A DNA stretch of 64,000 nucleotides from Streptomyces sp. Alt3 (GCF_030719215.1 NZ_CP120983.1:3596001-3660000); one strand, 5' to 3'. Counted from the first letter of the stretch, positions 43,445-51,721 are shown. Translations and numbers: made by a program. Notes: a model not told the origin generated them from the sequence alone.

Positions 43445-44485
43445 ATGTCCCCCGCGCTCCCCGCCGCGTACGCCGTCCCCTTCGCGGAACTGGCCCTCGC
43501 CAACGTCGTACGCGAATACCCCAACGCGCCCGCTCACCTCTACGCCGGACCCGAGGAACTCGTCGCGCCCCGCACGCTGCACCCGGCGTTCTACGGGGGC
43601 TACGACTGGCACTCCACGGTGCACATGCACTGGCTGCTCGTCCGCCTCATGCGCCGCTTCTCCACCACCGGCGACCTTCCGGCGACCCTCACCACCCGTA
43701 TCCGTGAGGTGCTCGACACCCATCTGACCCGCGAGAACATCGACGTCGAGGCGTCCTACCTGCGCGGCCGGACGCACTTCGAGCGTCCCTACGGCTGGGC
43801 CTGGCTGATCGCGCTCGCCGGGGAGTGCCGGGCCCTCGCCACGCCCGACGGCGACCGCTGGGCCGAAGCCCTGGCCCCCGGGGTGGAGGCGGTCGGCGAC
43901 CTGCTCGCCGCCTGGCTGCCCAAGGCGACGTACCCGGTCCGGCACGGCGTCCACAACAACAGCGCGTTCGGTCTGGGCCTGATCCTCGACGCGGGCCCGG
44001 CCGCCGGTCTTCCGGCACCGGTCCTGGAAGCGGCGACGGACCGGCTGCGGACCTGGTTCACCGACGACCACGACGCCCCCGCCCACTGGGAGCCCTCCGG
44101 TCAGGACTTCCTCTCCCCCGCCCTGGCCGAGGCGGACGCGATGCGCCGGGTACTGCCGGTGGCGGAGTTCCGCACCTGGATCGCCACGTTCCTGCCGGCC
44201 CTGGTCTCCACCGCGCCCGACTCCACGCTGCTCGACCCGCCGGTGGTGTCCGATCACGCCGACCCCCAGATCGGTCACCTCCTCGGTCTCACCCTGAGCC
44301 GGGCGGCCGCCCTCCGTACGATCGCCGGCGCGCTCCCTGACGGTCCGGCCCGTACCGCGCTGCTGGCCTCGGCCGAGGCCCATCTCGCGCGCGGCCTGCC
44401 GACGGTCTCCTCCGGGGACTTCTCCTCGGACCACTGGCTGGCGACGTACGCGGCCCTCGCCCTGGACACGGCACCCGGTCACTGA
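43445..44485 (+). CDS. DUF2891-family protein
   Basis: A 346-residue soluble protein with an alpha/alpha-barrel-like helical pattern. Conserved features of DUF2891 are HPAFYGGYDWHSTVHMHWLLVRL near residue 40, RTHFERPYGWAWLIAL near residue 108, and EPSGQDFLSPALAEADAMRRVL near residue 219. The His, Trp, Tyr and acidic residues are arranged like a carbohydrate- or peptide-processing active site, but no reaction is known. The ATG at 43445 follows GGAGTG. It is the third gene of the DUF969 operon, with a 75-base gap, and is followed by a terminator hairpin. A role in the same pyroglutamate-related pathway is inferred. Confidence 0.85.
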   Translation: MSPALPAAYAVPFAELALANVVREYPNAPAHLYAGPEELVAPRTLHPAFYGGYDWHSTVHMHWLLVRLMRRFSTTGDLPATLTTRIREVLDTHLTRENIDVEASYLRGRTHFERPYGWAWLIALAGECRALATPDGDRWAEALAPGVEAVGDLLAAWLPKATYPVRHGVHNNSAFGLGLILDAGPAAGLPAPVLEAATDRLRTWFTDDHDAPAHWEPSGQDFLSPALAEADAMRRVLPVAEFRTWIATFLPALVSTAPDSTLLDPPVVSDHADPQIGHLLGLTLSRAAALRTIAGALPDGPARTALLASAEAHLARGLPTVSSGDFSSDHWLATYAALALDTAPGH

Positions 44486-44500
44486 GCGGACGGACGATAC

Positions 44501-44536
44501 GGTGCGCCCGGCCCGGGGGAACGGGCCGGGCGCACC
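44501..44536 (+). terminator. Hairpin terminator after the DUF2891 gene
   Basis: A perfect 15-bp stem (44501-44515 with 44522-44536) and 6-base loop begins 15 bases after the stop codon. No T-run is present. Confidence 0.75.
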
Positions 44537-44560
44537 GGGCGTACGCCCTACCCTCGGCGT

Positions 44561-45244
44561 ATGAGCGACAGCGGCACCTCCGAGACCGGCCCCTCCGAAA
44601 GCCCGCACCCCGGCGGCGCCCTCCGTGACCGCTGGCGCGAGACCCTGCTCGTCGTACGCGGCGGGGCGGGCCCCGACCCGATGCCCTACGCCGACAACCT
44701 CCTGGACCGTTGGGCCGAACCCCAGCGGCGCTACCACACCACCGCCCATCTGGCGCAGGTCCTGGACCGCGTCGACACCCTGGCGGGCCACGCCTCCGAC
44801 CCGGAACTGGTGCGCCTCGCCGTCTGGTTCCACGACGCGGTCTACCGCCCCGACCGCTCCGAGAACGAGGAGCGCAGCGCGGCTCTCGCGGAGCGCGCCC
44901 TGCCCGAGGCCGGTGTCCCCGACGCCGCGACGGCCGAGGTCGCCCGGCTGGTCCGGCTCACCGTCACGCACGACCCGGCGGACGGCGACACGAACGGCGA
45001 GGTCCTCTGTGACGCGGACCTCGCGATCCTCGCGTCGGCACCCAAGGAGTACGCGGCGTACGCGGCGCAGGTGCGCGAGGAGTACGGCTTCGTCCCGGAC
45101 GACGCGTTCCGCGAGGGGCGCTCCTCGGTCCTGCGCCAGCTGCTGGAGCTGCCCCGGCTGTTCCGCACGCCTCACGGGGCGCGGGAGTGGGAACCGAGGG
45201 CGCGGCAGAACCTGACCACCGAACTGGAGCTTCTCAGCCGGTGA
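44561..45244 (+). CDS. HD-domain metal-dependent phosphohydrolase
   Basis: A 227-residue helical protein. The first His is in RRYHTTAHLAQVLD (about residue 54), and the HD pair is in LAVWFHDAVYRPDRSENEERSA (about residue 90). The metal-binding Asp is in LCDADLAILAS (about residue 148). A 20-residue Ser/Gly/Pro-rich leader precedes the domain. Such small HD proteins usually hydrolyse nucleotides or related phosphates. The substrate is unknown. It is 10 bases upstream of the MFS gene and likely co-transcribed with it. Confidence 0.87.
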   Translation: MSDSGTSETGPSESPHPGGALRDRWRETLLVVRGGAGPDPMPYADNLLDRWAEPQRRYHTTAHLAQVLDRVDTLAGHASDPELVRLAVWFHDAVYRPDRSENEERSAALAERALPEAGVPDAATAEVARLVRLTVTHDPADGDTNGEVLCDADLAILASAPKEYAAYAAQVREEYGFVPDDAFREGRSSVLRQLLELPRLFRTPHGAREWEPRARQNLTTELELLSR

Positions 45245-45253
45245 GACAAGGGA

Positions 45254-46597
45254 ATGACAGGGACGAAAGCGCTGTTGGCCACTGTCATGCCCGACTCTGC
45301 TTCCAGCCGTCCCCGTATGCCGATGGCCGTCTACATCCTCGGCCTCTCGGTCTTCGCCCTCGGTACCAGTGAGTTCATGCTGTCCGGGCTGCTGCCGCCC
45401 ATAGCCGACGACATGGACGTGTCCATACCGAAGGCCGGACTCCTCATATCCGCATTCGCGATCGGCATGGTGGTCGGCGCCCCGCTGCTGGCCGTCGCCA
45501 CACTGCGACTGCCCCGCCGCACGACTCTCATCGCGCTCATCTCGGTCTTCGGGCTGGGCCAGGTCGCGGGTGCGCTGGCGCCGACGTACGACGTGCTGTT
45601 CGTCTCCCGGGTGGTGAGCGCCCTGGCGTGCGCGGGCTTCTGGGCCGTGGGCGCCGCCGTCGCCATCGCGATGGTGCCGGTGAACTCACGGGCCCGGGCG
45701 ATGGCCGTGATGATCGGCGGACTGTCGATCGCGAACGTGCTCGGGGTGCCGCTGGGGGCGTTCCTCGGGGAGAGCTTCGGCTGGCGTTCGGCGTTCTGGG
45801 CGGTGGGTGCCGCGTCCGCGATCGCCCTCGTCGGCGTCGTCACACGCATCCCGCGCATTCCGCTGCCGGACGAGAAGCCGCAGCTCAAGCGTGAGGTCGC
45901 GATCTACCGGGACCGCCAGGTGTGGCTGTCCATCGTGATCACGGCCCTCGCGGCGGGCGGTGTGTTCTGCGCGTTCAGCTATCTCGCACCGCTGCTCACG
46001 GATGTCGCGGGACTGGATTCGGGCTGGGTCCCGTGGGTGCTCGGGCTGTTCGGCGTCGGCGCGCTGATCGGGACGACGATCGGCGGGCGGGTCGCGGACG
46101 CGCACCTCTTCGGAGTGCTGCTGAGCGGTATCAGCGCCTCGACCGTCTTCCTGGTGGCCCTGGCTCTCTTCGCGTCGAACCAGGTCGCCGTCGTCGTCCT
46201 GGCGTTCCTGCTGGGCCTGTCCGCGTTCTACACGGCCCCGGCGCTCAACGCCCGGATGTTCAACGTCGCCGGGGTCGCCCCGACGCTGGCGGGGGCGACG
46301 ACCACGGCCGCGTTCAACCTGGGCAACACGAGCGGCCCGTGGCTGGGCGGTGCGGTGATCGACGCGGACTTCGGCTTCCGGGCCACGGCCTGGGCGGGCG
46401 CCGCGATGCTGGTGCTCGGCCTGGCGGCCGTGACGGTCTCGCTGCGCCTGCGCGGCGGCGCCCCGTCCCGCCGGATCGCGGGAGCACCGGCGCACACGGG
46501 CGGCGAACAGCACGTGGGCGAGGAGCAGCCCGCGGGCGAGGAGCAGCACGCGGGCGGGGAGCCGGCTGTCGCTGCGGAGCGAGGCGCGGGCCGGTAG
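45254..46597 (+). CDS. MFS exporter, Cmx/CmrA (chloramphenicol efflux)-like
   Basis: A 447-residue drug:H+ antiporter with twelve predicted helices. The core begins MPMAVYILGLSVFALGTSEFMLSGLLPPIA (positions 22-51), as in Cmx/CmlR-type exporters, which start at that Met. LLAVATLRLPRRTTLI carries the loop 2-3 motif A equivalent. Four starts are possible (45254, 45287, 45317 and the MAV two codons on). The chosen one gives a 21-residue extra leader. The tail has a short GEEQ-AGEEQ-type repeat (HVGEEQPAGEEQHAGGE). Chloramphenicol as substrate is inferred only. Confidence 0.85.
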   Translation: MTGTKALLATVMPDSASSRPRMPMAVYILGLSVFALGTSEFMLSGLLPPIADDMDVSIPKAGLLISAFAIGMVVGAPLLAVATLRLPRRTTLIALISVFGLGQVAGALAPTYDVLFVSRVVSALACAGFWAVGAAVAIAMVPVNSRARAMAVMIGGLSIANVLGVPLGAFLGESFGWRSAFWAVGAASAIALVGVVTRIPRIPLPDEKPQLKREVAIYRDRQVWLSIVITALAAGGVFCAFSYLAPLLTDVAGLDSGWVPWVLGLFGVGALIGTTIGGRVADAHLFGVLLSGISASTVFLVALALFASNQVAVVVLAFLLGLSAFYTAPALNARMFNVAGVAPTLAGATTTAAFNLGNTSGPWLGGAVIDADFGFRATAWAGAAMLVLGLAAVTVSLRLRGGAPSRRIAGAPAHTGGEQHVGEEQPAGEEQHAGGEPAVAAERGAGR

Positions 46598-46635
46598 CAG
46601 CCCGCCGGTAGCGGCCCGCCGGTCCCGGGTGCCAC

Positions 46636-46908
46636 TCACCCAGGGACGGGCCGCCCCTTCGGGCGTCGCAGCCCGGCGTCGGTGAGTCGGCGCACGATCT
46701 CCTTCGACCCGACCTCCAGCGCCCCGGCGCGCACCGCGTCGGCGTAACGCGCCTCGGGCACGTCGTAGTGGTCGCGCTCGAAGGCGCGGGGCGGGCAGCC
46801 GATGGTCGCGGCGAAGGCGTGCAGTTCCTCGAACGACACGTCGCTGACCAGGTGCGACCACATGCGGCCGTGCCCCGGCCAGGTCGGCGGGTCGATGTAG
46901 ACGGTCAC
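46636..46908 (-). CDS. DUF4031-family protein
   Basis: A 90-residue protein with the DUF4031 pattern: TVYIDPPTWPGHGRMWSHL at the start, AFERDHYDVPEARYADAVRAGALEVGSKEIVRRL near residue 40 (positions 42-75). Function is unknown. The GTG at 46908 overlaps the stop of the upstream gene by four bases, so the two are translated as a unit. Confidence 0.82.
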   Translation of the reverse strand: MTVYIDPPTWPGHGRMWSHLVSDVSFEELHAFAATIGCPPRAFERDHYDVPEARYADAVRAGALEVGSKEIVRRLTDAGLRRPKGRPVPG

Positions 46909-47273
46909 CGGCCGAGCACCTCGGCGAGCGATCCCACCCGTGCGACGGACACCGTCGCCTTCGTGCAGACCCAGTGCGGATCGGGGCCGAGCTCGGGCTC
47001 GACGTCCAGGGCGTGCGGCCCCTCCTCGGTGCACACCGGGCACAGCGGCCAGCGCCCGTGCTCCTCGAGCAGCGCGTCCTGGACGTCCTGCGCCACGAGC
47101 CCGGTGACGAAGGACACGCCCTCGGGCCACTGCTCGACCCACCACCGGCGGTGGACTATCGCGTCCTCGACCATCGAGACGATCCCCGCATCGGCCACAT
47201 CGCCCGCGGCGAGGTCGGCCATCACCAGCGCACGCGCGGTGTGCAGCTCCTGTTCCAGGCTGTTCAACTCCAT
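46905..47273 (-). CDS. Conserved hypothetical protein with CxxC zinc-ribbon-like motif
   Basis: A 122-residue soluble protein. An N-terminal helix (NSLEQELHTARALVMADLAAGD) leads to a central HRRWWVEQWPEGVSF segment and a PLCPVC zinc-ribbon-like motif near residue 77, followed by HWVCTKATVSVARVG. The ATG at 47273 is preceded by GGGGGA. It overlaps the DUF4031 gene and is divergent from the rpiR gene. No function is known. Confidence 0.72.
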   Translation of the reverse strand: MELNSLEQELHTARALVMADLAAGDVADAGIVSMVEDAIVHRRWWVEQWPEGVSFVTGLVAQDVQDALLEEHGRWPLCPVCTEEGPHALDVEPELGPDPHWVCTKATVSVARVGSLAEVLGR

Positions 47274-47341
47274 GGACCCATTGTCCCCCGTCGCCCGTAG
47301 GGCCCGGGCGTGATCCTCCAGAGGTAGGGACCAAAGGGGGG

Positions 47342-47370
47342 TTGACGGGATTCGTCCGTGAAAATATCTT
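47342..47370 (+). promoter_or_regulatory. Promoter of the rpiR-murQ-PTS cluster
   Basis: TTGACG (47342-47347) and TATCTT (47365-47370) are separated by 17 bases, a good primary-sigma-factor promoter. Transcription would begin at or near the GTG of the regulator, which predicts a leaderless mRNA. Confidence 0.75.
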
Positions 47371-47404
47371 TCAAATGTGACCAATGACGTGAAGGAAAGT
47401 TTCA
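47359..47404. promoter_or_regulatory. Twin TGAA-N7-TTCA operators
   Basis: TGAAAATATCTTTCA (47359-47373) overlaps the -10 box, and TGAAGGAAAGTTTCA (47390-47404) lies 31 bases downstream. Both are 15 bases with the same ends and spacing, about three helical turns apart, so a dimer-of-dimers repressor could bridge them. The RpiR product is the likely binder. Confidence 0.7.
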
Positions 47405-48294
47405 ACCCGGACTCCCCGCCCGCCCCCGCGGCTCTCGCGGCCAAGGTGCGGACCCTCGCTCCGTCCATGACCCGTTCCATGCAGCGGGTCGCCGAAGCCG
47501 TCGCGGGTGACCCCGCCGGGTGTGCCGCCCTCACCGTCACCGGACTCGCGGAACTGACCGGCACCAGCGAGGCGACCGTCGTCCGCACCGCCCGCCTCCT
47601 CGGCTACCCGGGCTACCGGGACCTGCGCCTCGCGCTCGCCGGACTCGCCGCCCACCAGCAGTCCGGCAGGGCGCCCGCCGTCACCGCCGACATCGCGGTC
47701 GACGACCCCATCGCGGACGTGGTCACCAAGCTCGCCTACGACGAGCAGCAGACCCTCGCCGACACGGCCGCCGGACTCGACACCGTGCAGCTCGGGGCGG
47801 CCGTGGCCGCCGCCGCGACGGCCCGCCGCATCGACATCTACGGCGCCGGCGCGTCGTCCCTCGTCGGCCAGGACCTGGCGCAGAAGCTGCTGCGCATCGG
47901 CCTGATAGCCCACGCCCACATGGACCCGCACCTCGCCGTGACCAACGCGGTGCAGCTGCGCTCCGGCGACGTTGCCATCGCGATCACCCACTCCGGCTCC
48001 ACCGGCGACGTCATCGAGCCGCTCCGGGTCGCCTTCGACCGCGGCGCGACGACGGTCGCGATCACCGGCCGCCCCGACGGACCGGTCTCCCAGTACGCCG
48101 ACCACGTGCTGACCACGTCCACCGCCAGGGAGAGCGAGCTGCGGCCGGCCGCCATGTCGAGCCGCACGAGCCAGCTCCTCGTCGTCGACTGCCTCTTCAT
48201 AGGGGTGGCCCAGCGGACGTACGAGACGGCCGCGCCCGCCCTGTCCGCCTCCTACGAGGCGCTCGCCCACCGCCACACCCCGCGCAGCCGCTGA
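47377..48294 (+). CDS. MurR/RpiR-family regulator (HTH plus SIS domain)
   Basis: A 305-residue repressor-type protein. An N-terminal HTH_6 domain (residues about 25-95; LTGTSEATVVRTARLLGYPGYRDLRLAL as positions 65-92) precedes a SIS sugar-phosphate-binding domain (RRIDIYGAGASSLVGQDLAQKLLRIGL as positions 149-175, then ITHSGSTGDVIEPL and VAITGRPDGPVSQYAD). It begins at a GTG immediately downstream of a promoter. It stands upstream of murQ and a PTS gene, so it most likely senses MurNAc-6-phosphate and represses this cluster. Confidence 0.9.
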   Translation: MTNDVKESFNPDSPPAPAALAAKVRTLAPSMTRSMQRVAEAVAGDPAGCAALTVTGLAELTGTSEATVVRTARLLGYPGYRDLRLALAGLAAHQQSGRAPAVTADIAVDDPIADVVTKLAYDEQQTLADTAAGLDTVQLGAAVAAAATARRIDIYGAGASSLVGQDLAQKLLRIGLIAHAHMDPHLAVTNAVQLRSGDVAIAITHSGSTGDVIEPLRVAFDRGATTVAITGRPDGPVSQYADHVLTTSTARESELRPAAMSSRTSQLLVVDCLFIGVAQRTYETAAPALSASYEALAHRHTPRSR

Positions 48295-48352
48295 CCCGGC
48301 AGCCCCCGCACCCGCCGAACCGCACGAGCCCGAGAAAGCAGAGCCGCTGTCC

Positions 48353-49321
48353 ATGACCTCCACCACCGACGCGAACGCCGACGCCCCGACCCCCGACGGA
48401 TACGGCGAACTGCGTGCGCAGCTCGACACCCTCACCACCGAGGCGTTCCGGCCGGAGCTCGCCGAGATCGACCAGCTGCCGACGCCGGAGATAGCCCGCA
48501 TCATGAACGGCGAGGACTCCACCGTCCCCGCCGCCGTGGCCGAGAAGCTTCCGCAGATCGCCGCCGCGATCGACGCCACCGCCGAGCGCATGGCGCGCGG
48601 CGGCCGGCTGATCTACGCGGGCGCCGGCACCGCCGGCCGTCTCGGGGTGCTCGACGCCAGCGAGTGCCCGCCCACCTTCAACACGGACCCGTCCGAGGTC
48701 ATCGGCCTGATCGCGGGCGGCCCTTCCGCCATGGTCAAGGCCGTCGAGGGCGCCGAGGACAGCAAGGAGCTGGCCGCCGCCGACCTCGACGCCCTGGGTC
48801 TGACCGCCGACGACACGGTGGTCGGGATCTCCGCCTCCGGCCGCACGCCGTACGCCATCGGAGCCGTCGAGCACGCCCGCGGCAAGGGCGCGCTCACCAT
48901 CGGGCTCTCCTGCAACGCGGGCTCCGGACTCGCCGCCGCGGCCGAACACGGTCTGGAGGTCGTCGTCGGGCCCGAGCTGCTCACCGGCTCCACCCGTCTC
49001 AAGGCGGGGACGGCGCAGAAGCTCGTCCTGAACATGCTCTCGACGATCACGATGATCCGGCTCGGCAAGACGTACGGAAACCTCATGGTCGACGTGCGCG
49101 CGTCCAACGAGAAGCTGCGCGCCCGCTCGCGCCGGATCGTCTCCCTCGCCACCGGCGCCTCCGACGAGGAGATCGAGACGGCACTCACCGCCACCGACGG
49201 CGAGGTCAAGAACGCCATCCTCACCATCCTCGGCGGGGTCGACGGCCCCACCGCCGCCACGCTCCTGGCCGACTCCCACGGCCACCTCCGCGCCGCCCTC
49301 GCAGCGGTCCGCACCACCTGA
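48353..49321 (+). CDS. murQ: N-acetylmuramic acid 6-phosphate etherase MurQ
   Basis: MurQ cleaves MurNAc-6-P to GlcNAc-6-P and D-lactate in cell-wall sugar recycling. The 322-residue protein contains LDTLTTEAFRPELAEIDQLPTPEI near residue 24 (positions), the GAGTAGRLGVLDASECPPTFN signature near residue 90 with the catalytic Glu in the SECPPTF segment, SASGRTPYAIGAVEHAR and the NMLSTITMIRLGKTYGNLMVDV helix near residue 225 (position ranges). It follows the RpiR gene by 58 bases and precedes the PTS gene by 35 bases. Confidence 0.95.
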   Translation: MTSTTDANADAPTPDGYGELRAQLDTLTTEAFRPELAEIDQLPTPEIARIMNGEDSTVPAAVAEKLPQIAAAIDATAERMARGGRLIYAGAGTAGRLGVLDASECPPTFNTDPSEVIGLIAGGPSAMVKAVEGAEDSKELAAADLDALGLTADDTVVGISASGRTPYAIGAVEHARGKGALTIGLSCNAGSGLAAAAEHGLEVVVGPELLTGSTRLKAGTAQKLVLNMLSTITMIRLGKTYGNLMVDVRASNEKLRARSRRIVSLATGASDEEIETALTATDGEVKNAILTILGGVDGPTAATLLADSHGHLRAALAAVRTT

Positions 49322-49356
49322 CGCACCACTCCTCGCACAGCAAGGCACCACGCACC

Positions 49357-50871
49357 ATGGCTACTGAAGACAAGAACCGCGCCACTGCCGCCGCGATCCT
49401 GCCGCTCGTCGGTGGCGCTGCGAACGTCAGCTCGATCGCCCACTGCATGACCCGGCTCCGGCTGGGCCTGCACGACCGCTCCCTCGTCGACGACGAGGCC
49501 CTCAAGGCGGTTCCCGCAGTGATGGGTGTGGTCGAGGACGACACCTACCAGATCGTCCTCGGCCCGGGCACCGTCGCCCGGGTCACCCCGGAGTTCGAGC
49601 AGCTGGTCGAGGAGGGCCGGGCGTCGTCGGAGACGCCCGCGCCCGTCCACACGGCCGAGGAGCTGGCCGACAAGGGCGCCGCGCTCAAGGCCCGGCAGAA
49701 GGCGAAGAACTCGACGCCCTTCAAGCTGTTCCTGCGCAGGATCGCGAACATCTTCGTCCCGCTGATCCCCGCCCTGATCGGCTGCGGCATCATCGCCGGC
49801 CTCAACGGGCTGCTGGTGAACCTCGGCTGGCTGACCTCGGTGACCCCCGCCCTCGCGGCGATGGCCTCCGGCTTCATGGCGCTGGTCGCGGTCTTCGTCG
49901 GCTACAACACGGCGAAGGAGTTCGGCGGTACGCCGATCCTCGGCGGCGCGGTCGCGGCGATCATCGTCTTCCCCGGTGTCGCGAACATCGACGCCTTCGG
50001 CCAGACCCTCGCCCCCGGCCAGGGCGGCGTCCTGGGCGCCCTGGGCGCGGCGGTCCTCGCGGTGTACGTCGAGAAGTGGTGCCGCCGCTGGGTGCCCGAG
50101 GCACTGGACGTCCTGGTCACACCCACGCTCACGGTGCTGATCTCCGGCCTCGTCACGATCTTCGGCCTGATGTACGTGGCCGGTGAGGTCTCCTCCGCCA
50201 TCGGCACCTTCGCGGACTGGCTGCTCTCCACGGGCGGCGCGGGCGCGGGCTTCCTTCTCGGCGGTTTCTTCCTGCCCCTGGTGATGCTGGGCCTGCACCA
50301 GGCCCTCATCCCGATCCACACGACGCTGATCGAGCAGCAGGGCTTCACGGTCCTGCTCCCGATCCTCGCCATGGCCGGAGCCGGCCAGGTCGGCGCGGCG
50401 GCCGCGGTCTACCTCCGCCTCCCCCGCAACGAGTCGATCCGCAGGACCATCAGGTCCGCCATGCCCGCAGGCCTGCTGGGCATCGGTGAACCCCTGATCT
50501 ACGGCGTCTCGCTCCCCCTGGGCCGCCCTTTCATCACGGCGTGTGTGGGCGGCGCGTTCGGCGGCGGCTTCGTGGGCCTGTTCAACCAGCTCGGCGACTC
50601 CGTCGGGTCCACGGCGATCGGCCCGTCCGGCTGGGCACTGTTCCCGCTGCTCGACGGCAACCACGGTCTGGGCTCGACGATCGCGATCTACGCGGGCGGT
50701 CTGCTGGTCGGCTATGTCGCGGGCTTCGTCGCCACGTACTTCTTCGGCTTCAGCAAGTCCCTGCTGGCGGAGTTCAACGTCTCCCAGGAACCGGCTACCT
50801 CCACGGTCGCGGCCACCGGCCCGGCCGCCTCCTCGGGCGACAGTCCGGCGAAGGAGCCGGCGGGGGTCTGA
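49357..50871 (+). CDS. PTS transporter EIIBC component, MurP-like
   Basis: A 504-residue sugar permease of the phosphotransferase system. The IIB domain (residues about 1-85) has the phosphorylated Cys in SSIAHCMTRLRLGL. A linker follows, and then the IIC membrane domain (residues about 125-470) with about ten helices. Segments are RIANIFVPLIPALIGCGIIAGL, LGLHQALIPIHTTLIEQQG and MPAGLLGIGEPLIYGVSLPLGRPF (positions about 368-391), which holds the GE(P/L) sugar motif. No IIA domain is fused, so a separate EIIA (Crr type) must supply phosphate. The position behind murQ points to MurNAc uptake. Confidence 0.9.
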   Translation: MATEDKNRATAAAILPLVGGAANVSSIAHCMTRLRLGLHDRSLVDDEALKAVPAVMGVVEDDTYQIVLGPGTVARVTPEFEQLVEEGRASSETPAPVHTAEELADKGAALKARQKAKNSTPFKLFLRRIANIFVPLIPALIGCGIIAGLNGLLVNLGWLTSVTPALAAMASGFMALVAVFVGYNTAKEFGGTPILGGAVAAIIVFPGVANIDAFGQTLAPGQGGVLGALGAAVLAVYVEKWCRRWVPEALDVLVTPTLTVLISGLVTIFGLMYVAGEVSSAIGTFADWLLSTGGAGAGFLLGGFFLPLVMLGLHQALIPIHTTLIEQQGFTVLLPILAMAGAGQVGAAAAVYLRLPRNESIRRTIRSAMPAGLLGIGEPLIYGVSLPLGRPFITACVGGAFGGGFVGLFNQLGDSVGSTAIGPSGWALFPLLDGNHGLGSTIAIYAGGLLVGYVAGFVATYFFGFSKSLLAEFNVSQEPATSTVAATGPAASSGDSPAKEPAGV

Positions 50872-50882
50872 CCCCCCGCGGA

Positions 50883-50918
50883 CGTTCGTGACCCGACGGT
50901 TCCGCCGGGTCACGAACG
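50883..50918 (+). terminator. Hairpin terminator after the MurNAc cluster
   Basis: CGTTCGTGACCCG (50883-50895) and CGGGTCACGAACG (50906-50918) form a perfect 13-bp stem with a 10-base loop, 12 bases after the PTS stop codon. Confidence 0.8.
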
Positions 50919-51007
50919 GTCACGAAAACACCGCGGCATTTTCCGCACCATCACGTGTGTGTAGGCAATTGATTGCAGGGCACCAGAGGTCACGGAGGTT
51001 GATAACT

Positions 51008-51178
51008 ATGGTTCCCCTGCTTCTCGTTCTTCTGCTCGCCCTGATCCTTTTCGGTGCCGGTTTCGCACTCAAGGCACTCTGGTGGATCGCCGTGATCGTG
51101 CTCGTGGTCTGGCTCGTGGGATTCTTCGTGCGCCCGGCAGCCGGCGGCGGCAAGCGTGGCCGGTGGTACCGCTGGTAA
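51008..51178 (+). CDS. Small hydrophobic membrane protein
   Basis: A 56-residue peptide beginning MVPLLLVLLLALILFGAGF with two closely spaced hydrophobic helices and a basic C-terminal tail (KRGRWYRW). It is very like the short hydrophobic proteins of streptomycetes and Listeria (lmo0937/DUF5670 type), many of which are stress-induced. GGAGG precedes the ATG. It lies between two terminators, so it is a monocistronic unit. Function unknown. Confidence 0.82.
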   Translation: MVPLLLVLLLALILFGAGFALKALWWIAVIVLVVWLVGFFVRPAAGGGKRGRWYRW

Positions 51179-51198
51179 ACGGCCCCGACCAGCATTGA

Positions 51199-51243
51199 CG
51201 CGGGTGGCGCACGGTCTTCGGACCGTGCGCCACCCGCGTTTTT
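51199..51243 (+). terminator. Strong Rho-independent terminator with UUCG loop
   Basis: A perfect 18-bp stem (51199-51216 with 51221-51238) closed by the extra-stable TTCG tetraloop and followed by TTTTT. It is the most canonical intrinsic terminator in the window and begins about 20 bases after the small hydrophobic gene. Confidence 0.95.
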
Positions 51244-51367
51244 CCGTGTTCTCCGAATTCCCCGCGCATGAACCGGAAATGGCCGGGCAGCCGATTACCG
51301 AGCGGCACTCGTCCTCATCACGACGGGATTCGCCGCGCCGAATGAACCGTCGAGGAAGGAGCCGATT

Positions 51368-51721
51368 ATGAGCGACAACCTGTGGGGCTACCAGCCTTCG
51401 AGCGGTCACACCGCGGGCGCCGATCTGACCGGATTCTCGGTCGAGGCGACGGACGGAAACATCGGCAAGGTCGACAAGCACTCCGACGACGTGGGCTCCG
51501 CCTATCTGGTCGTCGACACCGGTGTCTGGATCTTCGGCAAGGACGTCCTGCTTCCGGCGGGCACCGTCAAGAGGATCGACACGGAGCACCGGACGGTGTT
51601 CGTGGACCTGACCAAGGATCAGATCAAGGACTCCCCGGAGTTCGACAAGCACAAGCATGCGAGCGACCCGGGCTATCACGCCCAGGTCGGCGGCTACTAC
51701 GACAGCTACCGCATCGTCTGA
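51368..51721 (+). CDS. PRC-barrel domain protein
   Basis: A 117-residue soluble protein with a PRC-barrel (residues about 15-80): GADLTGFSVEATDGNIGKVDKHSDDVGSAYLVVDTG (positions 17-52), VWIFGKDVLLPAGTVKRID after it. A C-terminal tail rich in His, Tyr and Asp (EFDKHKHASDPGYHAQVGGYYDSY) follows. Such stand-alone PRC proteins are often stress-induced and of unknown role. The ATG follows AGGAAGGAG. It lies downstream of the UUCG terminator, so it has its own promoter. Confidence 0.85.
   Translation: MSDNLWGYQPSSGHTAGADLTGFSVEATDGNIGKVDKHSDDVGSAYLVVDTGVWIFGKDVLLPAGTVKRIDTEHRTVFVDLTKDQIKDSPEFDKHKHASDPGYHAQVGGYYDSYRIV

Noticed and set aside
41960..45175. Minus-strand open frame of about 1070 codons opposite the DUF969-DUF979-DUF2891 genes
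   Set aside because: Antisense to genes with clear family motifs; no plausible protein features.
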